This document shows, one piece after another, positions 1 through 5,475 of a stretch of 5,490 nucleotides of DNA. The position numbers and the translations under genes are program-made. The DNA lies in NCBI GenBank assembly GCA_022759065.1, contig JAEMPZ010000095.1, positions 1 to 5,490 of the forward strand, in the 5' to 3' direction. Within the stretch, counting starts at the first letter, position 1. The number at the start of each line of letters is the position of its first letter. The notes under the pieces are model-generated. The model was given only the letters and a program-made list of their open reading frames with translations. It searched no databases and was not told the origin of the DNA. The DNA comes from Acidobacteriota bacterium (GTDB lineage: Bacteria > Acidobacteriota > UBA4820 > DSQY01).

Positions 1-89
1 TCTACGCCCCACTTTCCCGCTTTGTCCTGCGCCGCGAAGGGCACCATGACGCAAAGAAGAGCCGCTACTACCAAAACTTTCTTCAACAT
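1..89 (-). CDS. Secreted or envelope protein, N-terminus only (partial at window edge)
   Basis: Reading the minus strand from the ATG at 89-87 gives 29 codons without a stop before the window ends. The protein begins MLKKVLVVAALLCVMVPFAA and continues QDKAGKWGV. This is a typical signal peptide: two lysines at residues 3-4, a hydrophobic core at about 5-19, and a likely signal peptidase I site around Ala19/Ala20. Cys13 is not in a good lipobox because the residue before it is Leu. The start is supported by GGAG at 101-98, 8 nt upstream within AAAGGAG, and by a promoter candidate at 184-213. The mature protein is almost entirely outside the window, so its function is unknown. A periplasmic or outer-membrane protein is the reasonable guess; the Gly-Lys-Trp-Gly stretch after the signal is compatible with a beta-barrel but does not show it. 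The gene lies downstream of the regulator on the same strand, with a 350-base gap that argues for its own transcript. Confidence 0.72.
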   Translation of the reverse strand, partial: MLKKVLVVAALLCVMVPFAAQDKAGKWGV

Positions 90-183
90 TTTCGTCACTC
101 CTTTCCTCAACACCCTGCTTGGTTTAAGACCCAGTTTCCATCCGAACCGCCTGAACGAAGAAACACTCCCTCCTAACGGAGCA

Positions 184-213
184 AGTCTACCCAACAAACC
201 AGCGGGCTGTCAA
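184..213 (-). promoter_or_regulatory. Sigma-70 type promoter candidate for the secreted-protein gene
   Basis: The minus strand carries a perfect -35 TTGACA (213-208), an 18-nt spacer, and TAGACT (189-184), which matches the -10 consensus at four of six positions including the key second A and last T. Transcription would start near 177 and give a leader of about 88 nt before the ATG at 89. The -35 sits inside a small dyad, GGGCT-GTCA-AGCCC (204-217), which might be an operator or chance. Confidence 0.5.
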
Positions 214-214
214 G

Positions 215-232
215 CCCCCCCCCCTCGAGGGG
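215..232. repeat. C10 homopolymer fused to a 12-bp perfect palindrome
   Basis: Ten consecutive C (215-224) run into CCCCTCGAGGGG (221-232), which is its own reverse complement. It lies just upstream of the minus-strand promoter candidate and at the edge of the purine repeat array. Homopolymers of this length are prone to slippage. No function is evident. Confidence 0.7.
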
Positions 233-235
233 CAA

Positions 236-299
236 GGATAAGGGTAAAGGGTGAAGGGTGAAGGGGTGAAGAAGTGAAGGGGTAAAGGGTAAAGAAGTA
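236..299 (+). repeat. Degenerate 7-8 bp tandem array, consensus GGGTRAA
   Basis: About nine consecutive units can be read: GGATAA, GGGTAAA, GGGTGAA twice, GGGGTGAA, GAAGTGAA, GGGGTAAA, GGGTAAA and GAAGTA. Nearly every base on the plus strand is a purine except one T per unit. The frame is not kept, because 7- and 8-bp units alternate, so this is not a coding repeat. It belongs to the same mosaic as the hairpins just to its right. Confidence 0.8.
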
Positions 300-323
300 C
301 ATTGAACCTCTTTACCTTTTCAC
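274..323. repeat. Imperfect hairpin formed by oppositely oriented repeat units
   Basis: GTGAAGGGGTAAAG (274-287) faces CTTTACCTTTTCAC (310-323). Twelve of 14 positions are Watson-Crick complementary and the other two are G-T pairs when read on the plus strand. The loop is 22 nt. A second register, 288-297 with 307-316, is also possible, as expected for arms made of repeated units. It lies past the 3' end of the regulator gene. Confidence 0.65.
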
Positions 324-331
324 CTCTGGAA

Positions 332-414
332 GTGAGAAAGTGAGAGGGTGAGAAAGTGAGAAAGGCGCATTTCCCCGCCAACCCTCTAACTTTCTAACCT
401 TCTTACTCTCTTAC
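332..414. repeat. Long imperfect stem of 8-bp repeats downstream of the regulator gene
   Basis: Bases 330-361 are four 8-bp units (AAGTGAGA, AAGTGAGA, GGGTGAGA, AAGTGAGA). Bases 383-414 are four 8-bp units of the opposite sense (CCTCTAAC, TTTCTAAC, CTTCTTAC, TCTCTTAC). Arms 332-363 and 383-414 pair at about 27 of 32 positions when G-U pairs are allowed on the minus-strand transcript, with a 19-nt loop. The loop base can form a further GGCG/CGCC pairing. The stem begins 26 bases past the regulator stop codon, so it would lie in the 3' end of that mRNA. It has no proper U-tract, so calling it an intrinsic terminator would be a guess. Protection of the mRNA 3' end, or a dispersed REP-like element, are alternatives. 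Confidence 0.65.
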
Positions 415-439
415 ATTTTTCACATCTTCCGTTTGCGCT

Positions 440-3400
440 TTAGGCATCCCTCCACTTTGCCAGCTTGCGGGAGAGGGCCTGGCGGCTTATCCCAAGGCTC
501 TTTGCCGCCTGCGCGGCGTTGCCTCGCGTGTTCCTTAGCGCTTCTTCGACCGCCTTGCGTTCCGCCTCGTCCAAAATTGAGCGCAGGCGGGGGCCTGCCT
601 GTAAACGCGCGCGCGCATCACGCAGGTGGGGCGGCAACAGCCGTGGCTCCGCCACGCCTTTCTCGTGCGAGGCGACCAGAAGGGCGCGGGCGGCGTTTTG
701 CAGCTCACGGACGTTGCCCGGCCAGTGGTAGGCCATGAGCGGTCCCCACAACTCGCCGGCCATTTCAGGGCAGGCTATTCTCTCGCCTTCCGCGGCCTGT
801 TTGAAAAAATGGCTGAAAAGAAGGGGAATGTCTTCTTTTCTTTCGCGAAGCGGCGGAACAGTTATGCAAAGGACTTTCAACCGGTGAAGCAAGTCCTTGC
901 GGAACCGCCCTGCCGCGGCCTCTTCGTCAAGGTCCCTGTTAGTGGCGGCTATGAGCCTCGCGTCTGAATGTTTTGGCTTCGTCTCGCCGAGCGGCGTGTA
1001 GGAGCCATCCTGGAGGAACCTGAGCAACTGAGCCTGTGTTTCGATCGGCAGTTCACCCACTTCATCGAGAAAGAGCGTTCCGCCCTTCGCCGATTCCACA
1101 AGACCTTCCGCGTCCTTGTCGGCGCCGGTGAAAGCCCCCCGCTTGTGGCCAAACAACAGGCTTGTCGCGAGAGCTGGCGAGAGATTGGCGCCGTTGGCCG
1201 GCACCCATGGCCGGTTTCGCCTGCTTGAAAGAAGGTGAATCGCCCTCGCGCAAACCTCTTTGCCCGTGCCCGGTTCGCCGGTGACCAGCACTGGAAAGGA
1301 GAAATCAGCCGCCTTGGCCACTTGAGCCCTCAAAGACGACATGAGGGGGGAATCCCCGAGAATAATGCTTCTGGCGGCGGCGCTGTCGTCCCCGCCGCCT
1401 GCGGCCGGTGCTTCAGCGGGCACCCTGTAGAGCGCCGCCCAGAGACGCGCCAACCTAAGCGCCGCGTCGCTCGGCCGTTTCGGGCCTTCCCACAAGAAGC
1501 CGTGCCAGAGGCCGTCCCTTCCCTCTGCGCCATAGATCCAGCATGAAGACTCTTCCATGAGGCCGGTCCGGCCTAAGAAATGGCTCAGTTCGGTGGTTGG
1601 CCCGCCATCGGCGGCGCGCCAGAAACTCATCTCTCCGCCGGGGCGGGCCACGGCGCCAGCGCGGGCGCCGGTAAGGGCCAAAAGCGCCTCGCCATGAGCC
1701 TCTTGGCTCATCGCTTGTTCCAAAAGGATGAGGCCTGCATCATCCTCGCCGGCCAGTGGAACCGGCGAAGTTCCTTGATTGCCAGGTTTCCGCTCAAGGA
1801 CCGAAAGCAACTCGCGCCAGGGCCCTCTAATCTGGTTCTCCCTTATGAAATTAATCACCCGTGCAGAGGCCTCTTCGTCGTCTGGAGGAAGCTCGCCCAT
1901 ATGATATAGTTCCCACAGTATTTCCGTTTCAACAGCCGGGTCGCGCGTCTCTCTCGCCAAGCCGAGCGCCTCGCGAAGCAACCCCGCCGCTTCCTTCCCG
2001 CCACTCGTCCTTGCGCTCGCGATGCGCCAGCGCGCCTTTGCCAGCTTCGTCGCCATTTCTTCGGCGGAAGCGGCAACATTGCGCTCTTGGGCGCCGAACG
2101 TAGAAGGGCTTCTTATGGAGGCTTCAAGGAGCAAGGAGGCTGCCTCCAGCCGGTCGTCCGGGTCTGGCGCCCTGTTGGCAATCTCTTTGAGCGCGTCAAC
2201 TCGGCGGGAAAATCGCCCGGCGTCGTGAGATGCCAGAAGCAACCGGGCCTCGATGATCGCGAGGGGAGCTTCCACCTCGGAGTTCCTGGTCCCGCGCGCC
2301 AGACCAAGGCCTTTTTGCGCCTCGGCAAGCGCGGAGGGCAGATCTCCCCTGGCGTACAAAATGCGAGCTAGCCAGTAATGGTCAATTGCCTGATCAATAG
2401 GCCCGGCGCTCTTGCCGCTCTTGAGTCCGGCCTCCAGCGTTTGCTGAGCCTCGAGCAGCCGCCCCGATTCCAATATGCATAGAGTCCGGTTGAACCGCGC
2501 CGTTTCCCGGAGCTCTTGCAACCCTAGCGTCCACGCGCCCTCCTGCGCCCTAAGGAGCAGGCCGTTCGCTTCCCCAAATCGAAACGAGAGTCTCAGCGCG
2601 TCGCCGGCTTTGGCCAGCGCGGCGGTTTCCTGCCTCAAGTCCAGCGCCTCGCCAGCGGCTTTCGCGGCGGCCAGGAACTGTTCCGCCGCCTCTTCATATT
2701 TTCCAAGCTTTCTCTGGTAGACACCAAAGCTGTAGAGCAACGAGACAAGGGCTCTGCCTTTTGTTTGGCCTTGCAGGGCGGCTTTCGCCTCGTCGAGGAG
2801 CCGCCGTGCCTCGTACATCTCGCCTCCGTGCAGGCAAGCCGTGGCCAGCGCGGTCAACGCCCTCGCCCGCTCCTCGGGAGTTTCAGCCAGTTCGGCCGCC
2901 TGCCTAAGAAGAATTAACCCCTTGGCGGCATCCAACCCGCCTATCCAGAGGGATTGTCCCTCCAATAGAAGGGATTCAACGCGCGCTTCTCGGGGCAGGG
3001 CCGTTTGGTCAATAGCCGCGATGGCTTTGGCGGCCTTCGGATAATCCATTTCCCTCTCATAAGCCCTGGCGCGCAAGAGCGCGGCATCGGGGGCTTCCAA
3101 ACCTGCTGCCTCCGCTTTGGCCGTTTGCGAAAGCGCCGGCGCGGCTTGGCCCAGGGCCAGAAATGCCTTGGCGCGCGCCACGGCCGCGTCTTTTGTTTCT
3201 CCGTTTTCCTCCGCCAGCGCCGCGGCGCGCCATAAGGAAATAGGATCCTCTGGATTTATTTGGCCTCCGGCATATTTCCGTCCTTCTTCCCTGAACAGCG
3301 GAAGCAGAAGGCCTTTTCCAGGGGCCAGGCCTAATGACGGGAGCGATTCAACGGCGGAAAGGAGCGCTGCGCCGTCTTTCCCGAACAGCGATTGGCCAAG

Positions 3401-4375
3401 AGTGGCAAACCATCTCCCGCCCTCATCGGGCAGCCATAAGGCCTTAATATCGGTGAACGCGCCAGCCGAAGTCGCGCCCGCGCCATCTACCACCAGGATG
3501 AAGGGCTTTGGCAGTTCCCCGGCCGCCTCGGCCAAGACGGCCAGCGAAGCGCCATCGAGCGCTTCGCCAGGCCAAAGGCACCACGCGGATGGCTGAAGCA
3601 TGGCCCGCAATTCCGCGGCCAAATCTGCTGGGGTTGAACAGCGAGCAGACAGCCATGCCCGCGCCTCCTTTTCGGAACAGTTCAAGGCCGCGCGCGCTAT
3701 GGGCTCCAGGCCGGAAAATGGGTATGGCGCCTCGGCCAGCCTGACGCGCCGGTAACCCAGCTTCGCGCACCATCCCGCCAGGGCGGAGAGCTCGGACCTG
3801 GCATGGGCGCGGAGCTTTCGCATGCCTGGGCTGGTAATCTCAAGGGAGGGATTCCAGAGAGCCGAACATCCCCATTCGCACGGAAATTCGCCCGGCTCTA
3901 TGCCCGCGCTTTCAACAAGCTCTATAAGATCGAGAAGCGCATCTTTAGCCGGGGAGTTGCCGGAAATCCACCGCCCGAACCACGAACTCAACCTGTCGTG
4001 GTGAGGGTGGCGCCGGGGCAGGACGACGCTGCAACCGTCTCGCGCGGTGCGGCCGCCGAACAGGCCCAGGAAAAGTTGCAGATGGCGGGCAAGCGATTCC
4101 TCTCCAGCCAGGCCATTCGATTCCTGCCGGAGCACAGGAAACCCATCTTCGCCCAAGGCCCAGTCCGCTGGCGAGGGCCAACTCGCCCCCTTTTCCGTTT
4201 CAATGGCGGCAAGCCCGGAGAGAATGGCGAGCAGTGCGTGAACAAGGGCCTGCTCGCCGCGAAGATTCGCGAGGCCGCGAAGGGCTCCGGAATCTTCAAA
4301 CGTCCTGGGCACAAGCGCCGGGTGCCAAAGGAAACGACGCGAAATCGCCTCATCCTGAGATCGCGGAACTTTCAT
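440..4375 (-). CDS. Large sigma-54-dependent transcriptional activator: degenerate N-terminal kinase/STAND-like region, TPR solenoid, GAF-like, AAA+, Fis-type HTH
   Basis: This 1311-residue cytoplasmic protein should bind DNA upstream of sigma-54 promoters and use ATP hydrolysis to open the polymerase complex. The C-terminal part is canonical: AAA+ domain at about 1004-1235 with Walker A GEPGTGKE (1033-1040), GAFTGA sigma-54 contact loop (1080-1085), Walker B GGTLFLDE (1098-1105), arginine-finger region FRKDLLHRL (1158-1166), LRERKEDIP (1176-1184) and WPGNVRELQN (1218-1227). A Fis-type helix-turn-helix follows (about 1269-1311). Residues 881-983 look GAF-like. Residues about 380-870 are Ala/Leu-rich TPR helices; a clear unit lies near 541-574. 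Residues 1-360 resemble a decayed kinase plus a STAND ATPase (see findings). There is no receiver domain, signal peptide or membrane segment. The start at 4375 is chosen over an in-frame ATG at 4492 because only it has a ribosome binding site (GGAGG 9 nt upstream) and because the upstream 39 codons would overlap the other gene's control region. It is divergent from the ferredoxin-NADP reductase gene. Confidence 0.93.
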   Translation of the reverse strand: MKVPRSQDEAISRRFLWHPALVPRTFEDSGALRGLANLRGEQALVHALLAILSGLAAIETEKGASWPSPADWALGEDGFPVLRQESNGLAGEESLARHLQLFLGLFGGRTARDGCSVVLPRRHPHHDRLSSWFGRWISGNSPAKDALLDLIELVESAGIEPGEFPCEWGCSALWNPSLEITSPGMRKLRAHARSELSALAGWCAKLGYRRVRLAEAPYPFSGLEPIARAALNCSEKEARAWLSARCSTPADLAAELRAMLQPSAWCLWPGEALDGASLAVLAEAAGELPKPFILVVDGAGATSAGAFTDIKALWLPDEGGRWFATLGQSLFGKDGAALLSAVESLPSLGLAPGKGLLLPLFREEGRKYAGGQINPEDPISLWRAAALAEENGETKDAAVARAKAFLALGQAAPALSQTAKAEAAGLEAPDAALLRARAYEREMDYPKAAKAIAAIDQTALPREARVESLLLEGQSLWIGGLDAAKGLILLRQAAELAETPEERARALTALATACLHGGEMYEARRLLDEAKAALQGQTKGRALVSLLYSFGVYQRKLGKYEEAAEQFLAAAKAAGEALDLRQETAALAKAGDALRLSFRFGEANGLLLRAQEGAWTLGLQELRETARFNRTLCILESGRLLEAQQTLEAGLKSGKSAGPIDQAIDHYWLARILYARGDLPSALAEAQKGLGLARGTRNSEVEAPLAIIEARLLLASHDAGRFSRRVDALKEIANRAPDPDDRLEAASLLLEASIRSPSTFGAQERNVAASAEEMATKLAKARWRIASARTSGGKEAAGLLREALGLARETRDPAVETEILWELYHMGELPPDDEEASARVINFIRENQIRGPWRELLSVLERKPGNQGTSPVPLAGEDDAGLILLEQAMSQEAHGEALLALTGARAGAVARPGGEMSFWRAADGGPTTELSHFLGRTGLMEESSCWIYGAEGRDGLWHGFLWEGPKRPSDAALRLARLWAALYRVPAEAPAAGGGDDSAAARSIILGDSPLMSSLRAQVAKAADFSFPVLVTGEPGTGKEVCARAIHLLSSRRNRPWVPANGANLSPALATSLLFGHKRGAFTGADKDAEGLVESAKGGTLFLDEVGELPIETQAQLLRFLQDGSYTPLGETKPKHSDARLIAATNRDLDEEAAAGRFRKDLLHRLKVLCITVPPLRERKEDIPLLFSHFFKQAAEGERIACPEMAGELWGPLMAYHWPGNVRELQNAARALLVASHEKGVAEPRLLPPHLRDARARLQAGPRLRSILDEAERKAVEEALRNTRGNAAQAAKSLGISRQALSRKLAKWRDA

Positions 4376-4381
4376 GGAGAG

Positions 4382-4390
4382 CCCCCTCCC
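4382..4390 (-). promoter_or_regulatory. Ribosome binding site that fixes the regulator start
   Basis: On the minus strand GGGAGGGGG, containing GGAGG at 4389-4385, ends 6-9 nt before the ATG at 4375, depending on the register used. The longer in-frame alternative, ATG at 4492, has no purine-rich sequence at the right distance. This supports the 1311-residue protein rather than the 1350-residue one. Confidence 0.7.
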
Positions 4391-4443
4391 GTCAAGCAAC
4401 CCCGCCACCTTCTTACCACAAGCCAGGAAAGGCGGCAAGTGCC

Positions 4444-4473
4444 TTGACGCGGCAACCGCCAGCGGGGGATACT
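4444..4473 (+). promoter_or_regulatory. Sigma-70 type promoter candidate for the reductase gene
   Basis: TTGACG (4444-4449) matches the -35 consensus at five of six positions. After an 18-nt spacer comes GATACT (4468-4473), which matches the -10 consensus at four of six positions including the conserved second A and last T. Transcription would start near 4480, leaving a leader of about 48 nt. It lies immediately upstream of the sigma-54-like element, so the two would compete or interfere if both are real. Confidence 0.45.
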
Positions 4474-4474
4474 C

Positions 4475-4492
4475 TTGGCGATGGCCCGGCAT
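4475..4492 (+). promoter_or_regulatory. Sigma-54 (-24/-12) promoter-like element upstream of the reductase
   Basis: TTGGC (4475-4479) supplies the -24 GG, and GCAT (4489-4492) supplies the -12 GC, with exactly 10 nt between GG and GC as sigma-54 requires. The -24 side matches the consensus well; the -12 side is CGGCA rather than TTGCA. The predicted start near 4501-4502 lies about 26 nt before the ATG at 4528 and upstream of the ribosome binding site. A bare GG-N10-GC is common in GC-rich DNA, so the case rests on the TTGGC match, the position and the adjacent sigma-54 activator gene. Confidence 0.35.
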
Positions 4493-4516
4493 GGGCCCGG
4501 TGGTTGTCCGACAAAG

Positions 4517-4523
4517 AAGGAGG
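4517..4523 (+). promoter_or_regulatory. Ribosome binding site of the reductase gene
   Basis: A perfect AAGGAGG ends 4 nt before the ATG at 4528. The spacing is a little short, but this is the only strong site. It sets the start at 4528 rather than at any in-frame codon further upstream, where the frame is open back to about 4234 but overlaps the activator gene. Confidence 0.85.
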
Positions 4524-4527
4524 AACG

Positions 4528-5343
4528 ATGGCTGGCGTCGAATACAACGCGGTGGTTACTCAGAAGCTGGACGTAGCTTCAGGGCTTATGATTTTGCGGA
4601 TAGCCGCCAAAGGGTGGCAGCTTCCCGCTTTCAAGGCAGGCCAGTACACGGTCCTGGGGCTGCTGGGCTTAGCGCCAAGGGCTGCCTTGACCGACCCGGA
4701 GGATTCGCCGGCCGATCCCAACAAACTTATCCGGAGAGCCTACTCAGTCGCCTCCTCGTCGGTTGAGAACGAGTACATCGAGTTCTTTATAACGCTGGTG
4801 CGTTCCGGGGCGCTCACGCCGAGGCTTTTCGCGCTCAAGCCCGGAGACCCTATCTGGCTTTCGCCGAAGATGGTGGGAATGTTCACGATGGACCGCGTTC
4901 CGCCTAACCAAAATATCGTTTTGATCGCGACGGGGACCGGCCTGGCCCCTTACATGAGCATGCTTCGCACGCACCTGCCTGAAATGCAGAATGCCAACGT
5001 AGCGGTCATACACGGCGCCCGCCATTCATGGGACCTCGGCTACCGCGCCGAACTGGCGACGATGCAAAGGCTCGTGCCGAGGTTTGCCTACCTGCCCATC
5101 GTCAGCAAGCCCGAAGAGGAACCCTTCCCGTGGAAAGGTTATACCGGCTTCATCAACGACTTGTGGGATTCGCCTGATATCGAAAAGGCGATCGGGTTCA
5201 AGCCGACGCCGGAGCACACCCACGTCTTCCTGTGCGGCAACCCGCTGATGATCGAAGCGATGCTCAAGACGCTCGGCGGCCAGGGATGGACCGAACAGAC
5301 GCCCCAAACCCCAGGCAACATCCACCTGGAAAAGTTCTGGTAG
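4528..5343 (+). CDS. fpr: Ferredoxin/flavodoxin--NADP+ reductase (bacterial subclass I)
   Basis: This cytoplasmic FAD enzyme of 271 residues moves electrons between NADPH and ferredoxin or flavodoxin. The N-terminal FAD-binding barrel shows FKAGQY (35-40) and the flavin-binding RRAYS (69-73), followed by GALTPRLFALKPGD (94-107). The NADP-binding Rossmann half shows IATGTGLAPYMSML (133-146), IHGAR (161-165), VSK (192-194; Lys where relatives often have Arg near the 2'-phosphate) and LCGNP (235-239). The chain ends in Trp271, the aromatic residue expected to stack on the flavin, as in the E. coli enzyme, which ends in Tyr-Trp. It is somewhat longer than E. coli Fpr (248 residues), partly from an Ala/Pro/Asp-rich segment at about 47-66 before the RxYS motif. 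Codon usage and GC content look like the neighbouring gene. No ferredoxin gene is in the window, so its partner is unknown. It is probably monocistronic, with a hairpin downstream at about 5421-5457. Confidence 0.93.
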   Translation: MAGVEYNAVVTQKLDVASGLMILRIAAKGWQLPAFKAGQYTVLGLLGLAPRAALTDPEDSPADPNKLIRRAYSVASSSVENEYIEFFITLVRSGALTPRLFALKPGDPIWLSPKMVGMFTMDRVPPNQNIVLIATGTGLAPYMSMLRTHLPEMQNANVAVIHGARHSWDLGYRAELATMQRLVPRFAYLPIVSKPEEEPFPWKGYTGFINDLWDSPDIEKAIGFKPTPEHTHVFLCGNPLMIEAMLKTLGGQGWTEQTPQTPGNIHLEKFW

Positions 5344-5420
5344 GGCGAAAGCGCTTCTTCCTCAACGACGCCGGCGGGTGAAGGCAACGCAAACTGCACC
5401 TAAAACGGCGTGTAATGCTG

Positions 5421-5457
5421 GCAAAGGGGGCGGCAGCATGGCCTCTTCCCCCTTTGT
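5421..5457 (+). terminator. Terminator-like hairpin downstream of the reductase gene
   Basis: CAAAGGGGG (5422-5430) is perfectly complementary to CCCCCTTTG (5448-5456), with one further G-T pair outside. The 17-nt loop can add a three-pair GGC/GCC stem (5432-5434 with 5441-5443). Downstream the strand reads TGTCTTGG, only moderately T-rich. Both ends carry TTT inside the stem, so it could work in either direction. It lies about 80 nt after the stop codon. Confidence 0.45.
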
Positions 5458-5475
5458 GTCTTGGTGACTTGGTGG
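5452..5475 (+). repeat. Three-unit 8-bp-period repeat
   Basis: CTTTGTGT, CTTGGTGA and CTTGGTGG follow one another with period 8. The reverse complement, of the type CACCAAG-ACACAAAG, resembles short intergenic repeats that I recall from many environmental bacterial genomes. It overlaps the right arm of the terminator-like hairpin. The copy is short and degenerate. Confidence 0.55.

Larger units (their letters stand above)
90..439. other. 350-base intergenic region without a gene
   Basis: This gap separates the regulator stop from the start of the secreted-protein gene, both on the minus strand. It holds the leader and promoter candidate (about 90-213), the C10/palindrome (215-232) and the 7-8 bp repeat mosaic (236-414). 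A 4-bp stem, CTCC-TAAC-GGAG (170-181), is too short to call. The open frames here are repeat-derived and lack credible starts. No RNA gene was recognised. Confidence 0.75.
4376..4527. promoter_or_regulatory. Divergent control region between the activator and the reductase
   Basis: These 152 bases separate two start codons facing away from each other. Both rightward promoter candidates lie in its right half. The left half holds only short dyads, such as AAGGC-N7-GCCTT (4429-4445), GCGG-CAA-CCGC (4449-4459) and a direct CGGCAA repeat (4433-4438 and 4450-4455). Any of these could be activator or repressor sites, but none is long enough to name. No good leftward promoter for the activator was found; the best match, TTGCCG-N17-TAAGAA on the minus strand, is poor. 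Confidence 0.55.

Noticed and set aside
42..56. CACCATGACGCAAAG matches, in inverted orientation, 13 of 15 bases of the repeat at 5452-5466, as if the window were flanked by inverted repeats.
   Set aside because: The left copy lies inside the signal-peptide codons of the minus-strand gene, and the match is short. No transposase gene lies between the copies. Coincidence is more likely than an element end.
22..261. 79-codon plus-strand frame at the left edge.
   Set aside because: It needs a TTG start, has a composition without any family look, runs into the purine repeats, and lies opposite the signal-peptide gene.
236..414. CRISPR array.
   Set aside because: The units are only 7-8 bp and directly adjacent, with no unique spacers and no cas genes nearby.
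3117..3596. A 159-codon plus-strand open frame.
   Set aside because: It lies wholly opposite the TPR/STAND-like part of the regulator and shows no recognisable domain; a GC-rich antisense shadow.
3803..4447. A 214-codon open frame on the plus strand opposite the regulator N-terminus.
   Set aside because: It is antisense to a recognisable protein, has no convincing ribosome binding site, and its translation is rich in Arg/Pro/Ala as expected for a shadow of GC-rich coding DNA.
4376..4492. 39-codon N-terminal extension of the regulator to the ATG at 4492.
   Set aside because: It has no ribosome binding site and would run through the promoter candidates of the divergent gene; the ATG at 4375 has a good site.
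4234..4527. N-terminal extension of the reductase frame upstream to about 4234.
   Set aside because: It would overlap the regulator coding region, shows no family similarity, and a perfect AAGGAGG precedes the ATG at 4528, where the known fold begins.
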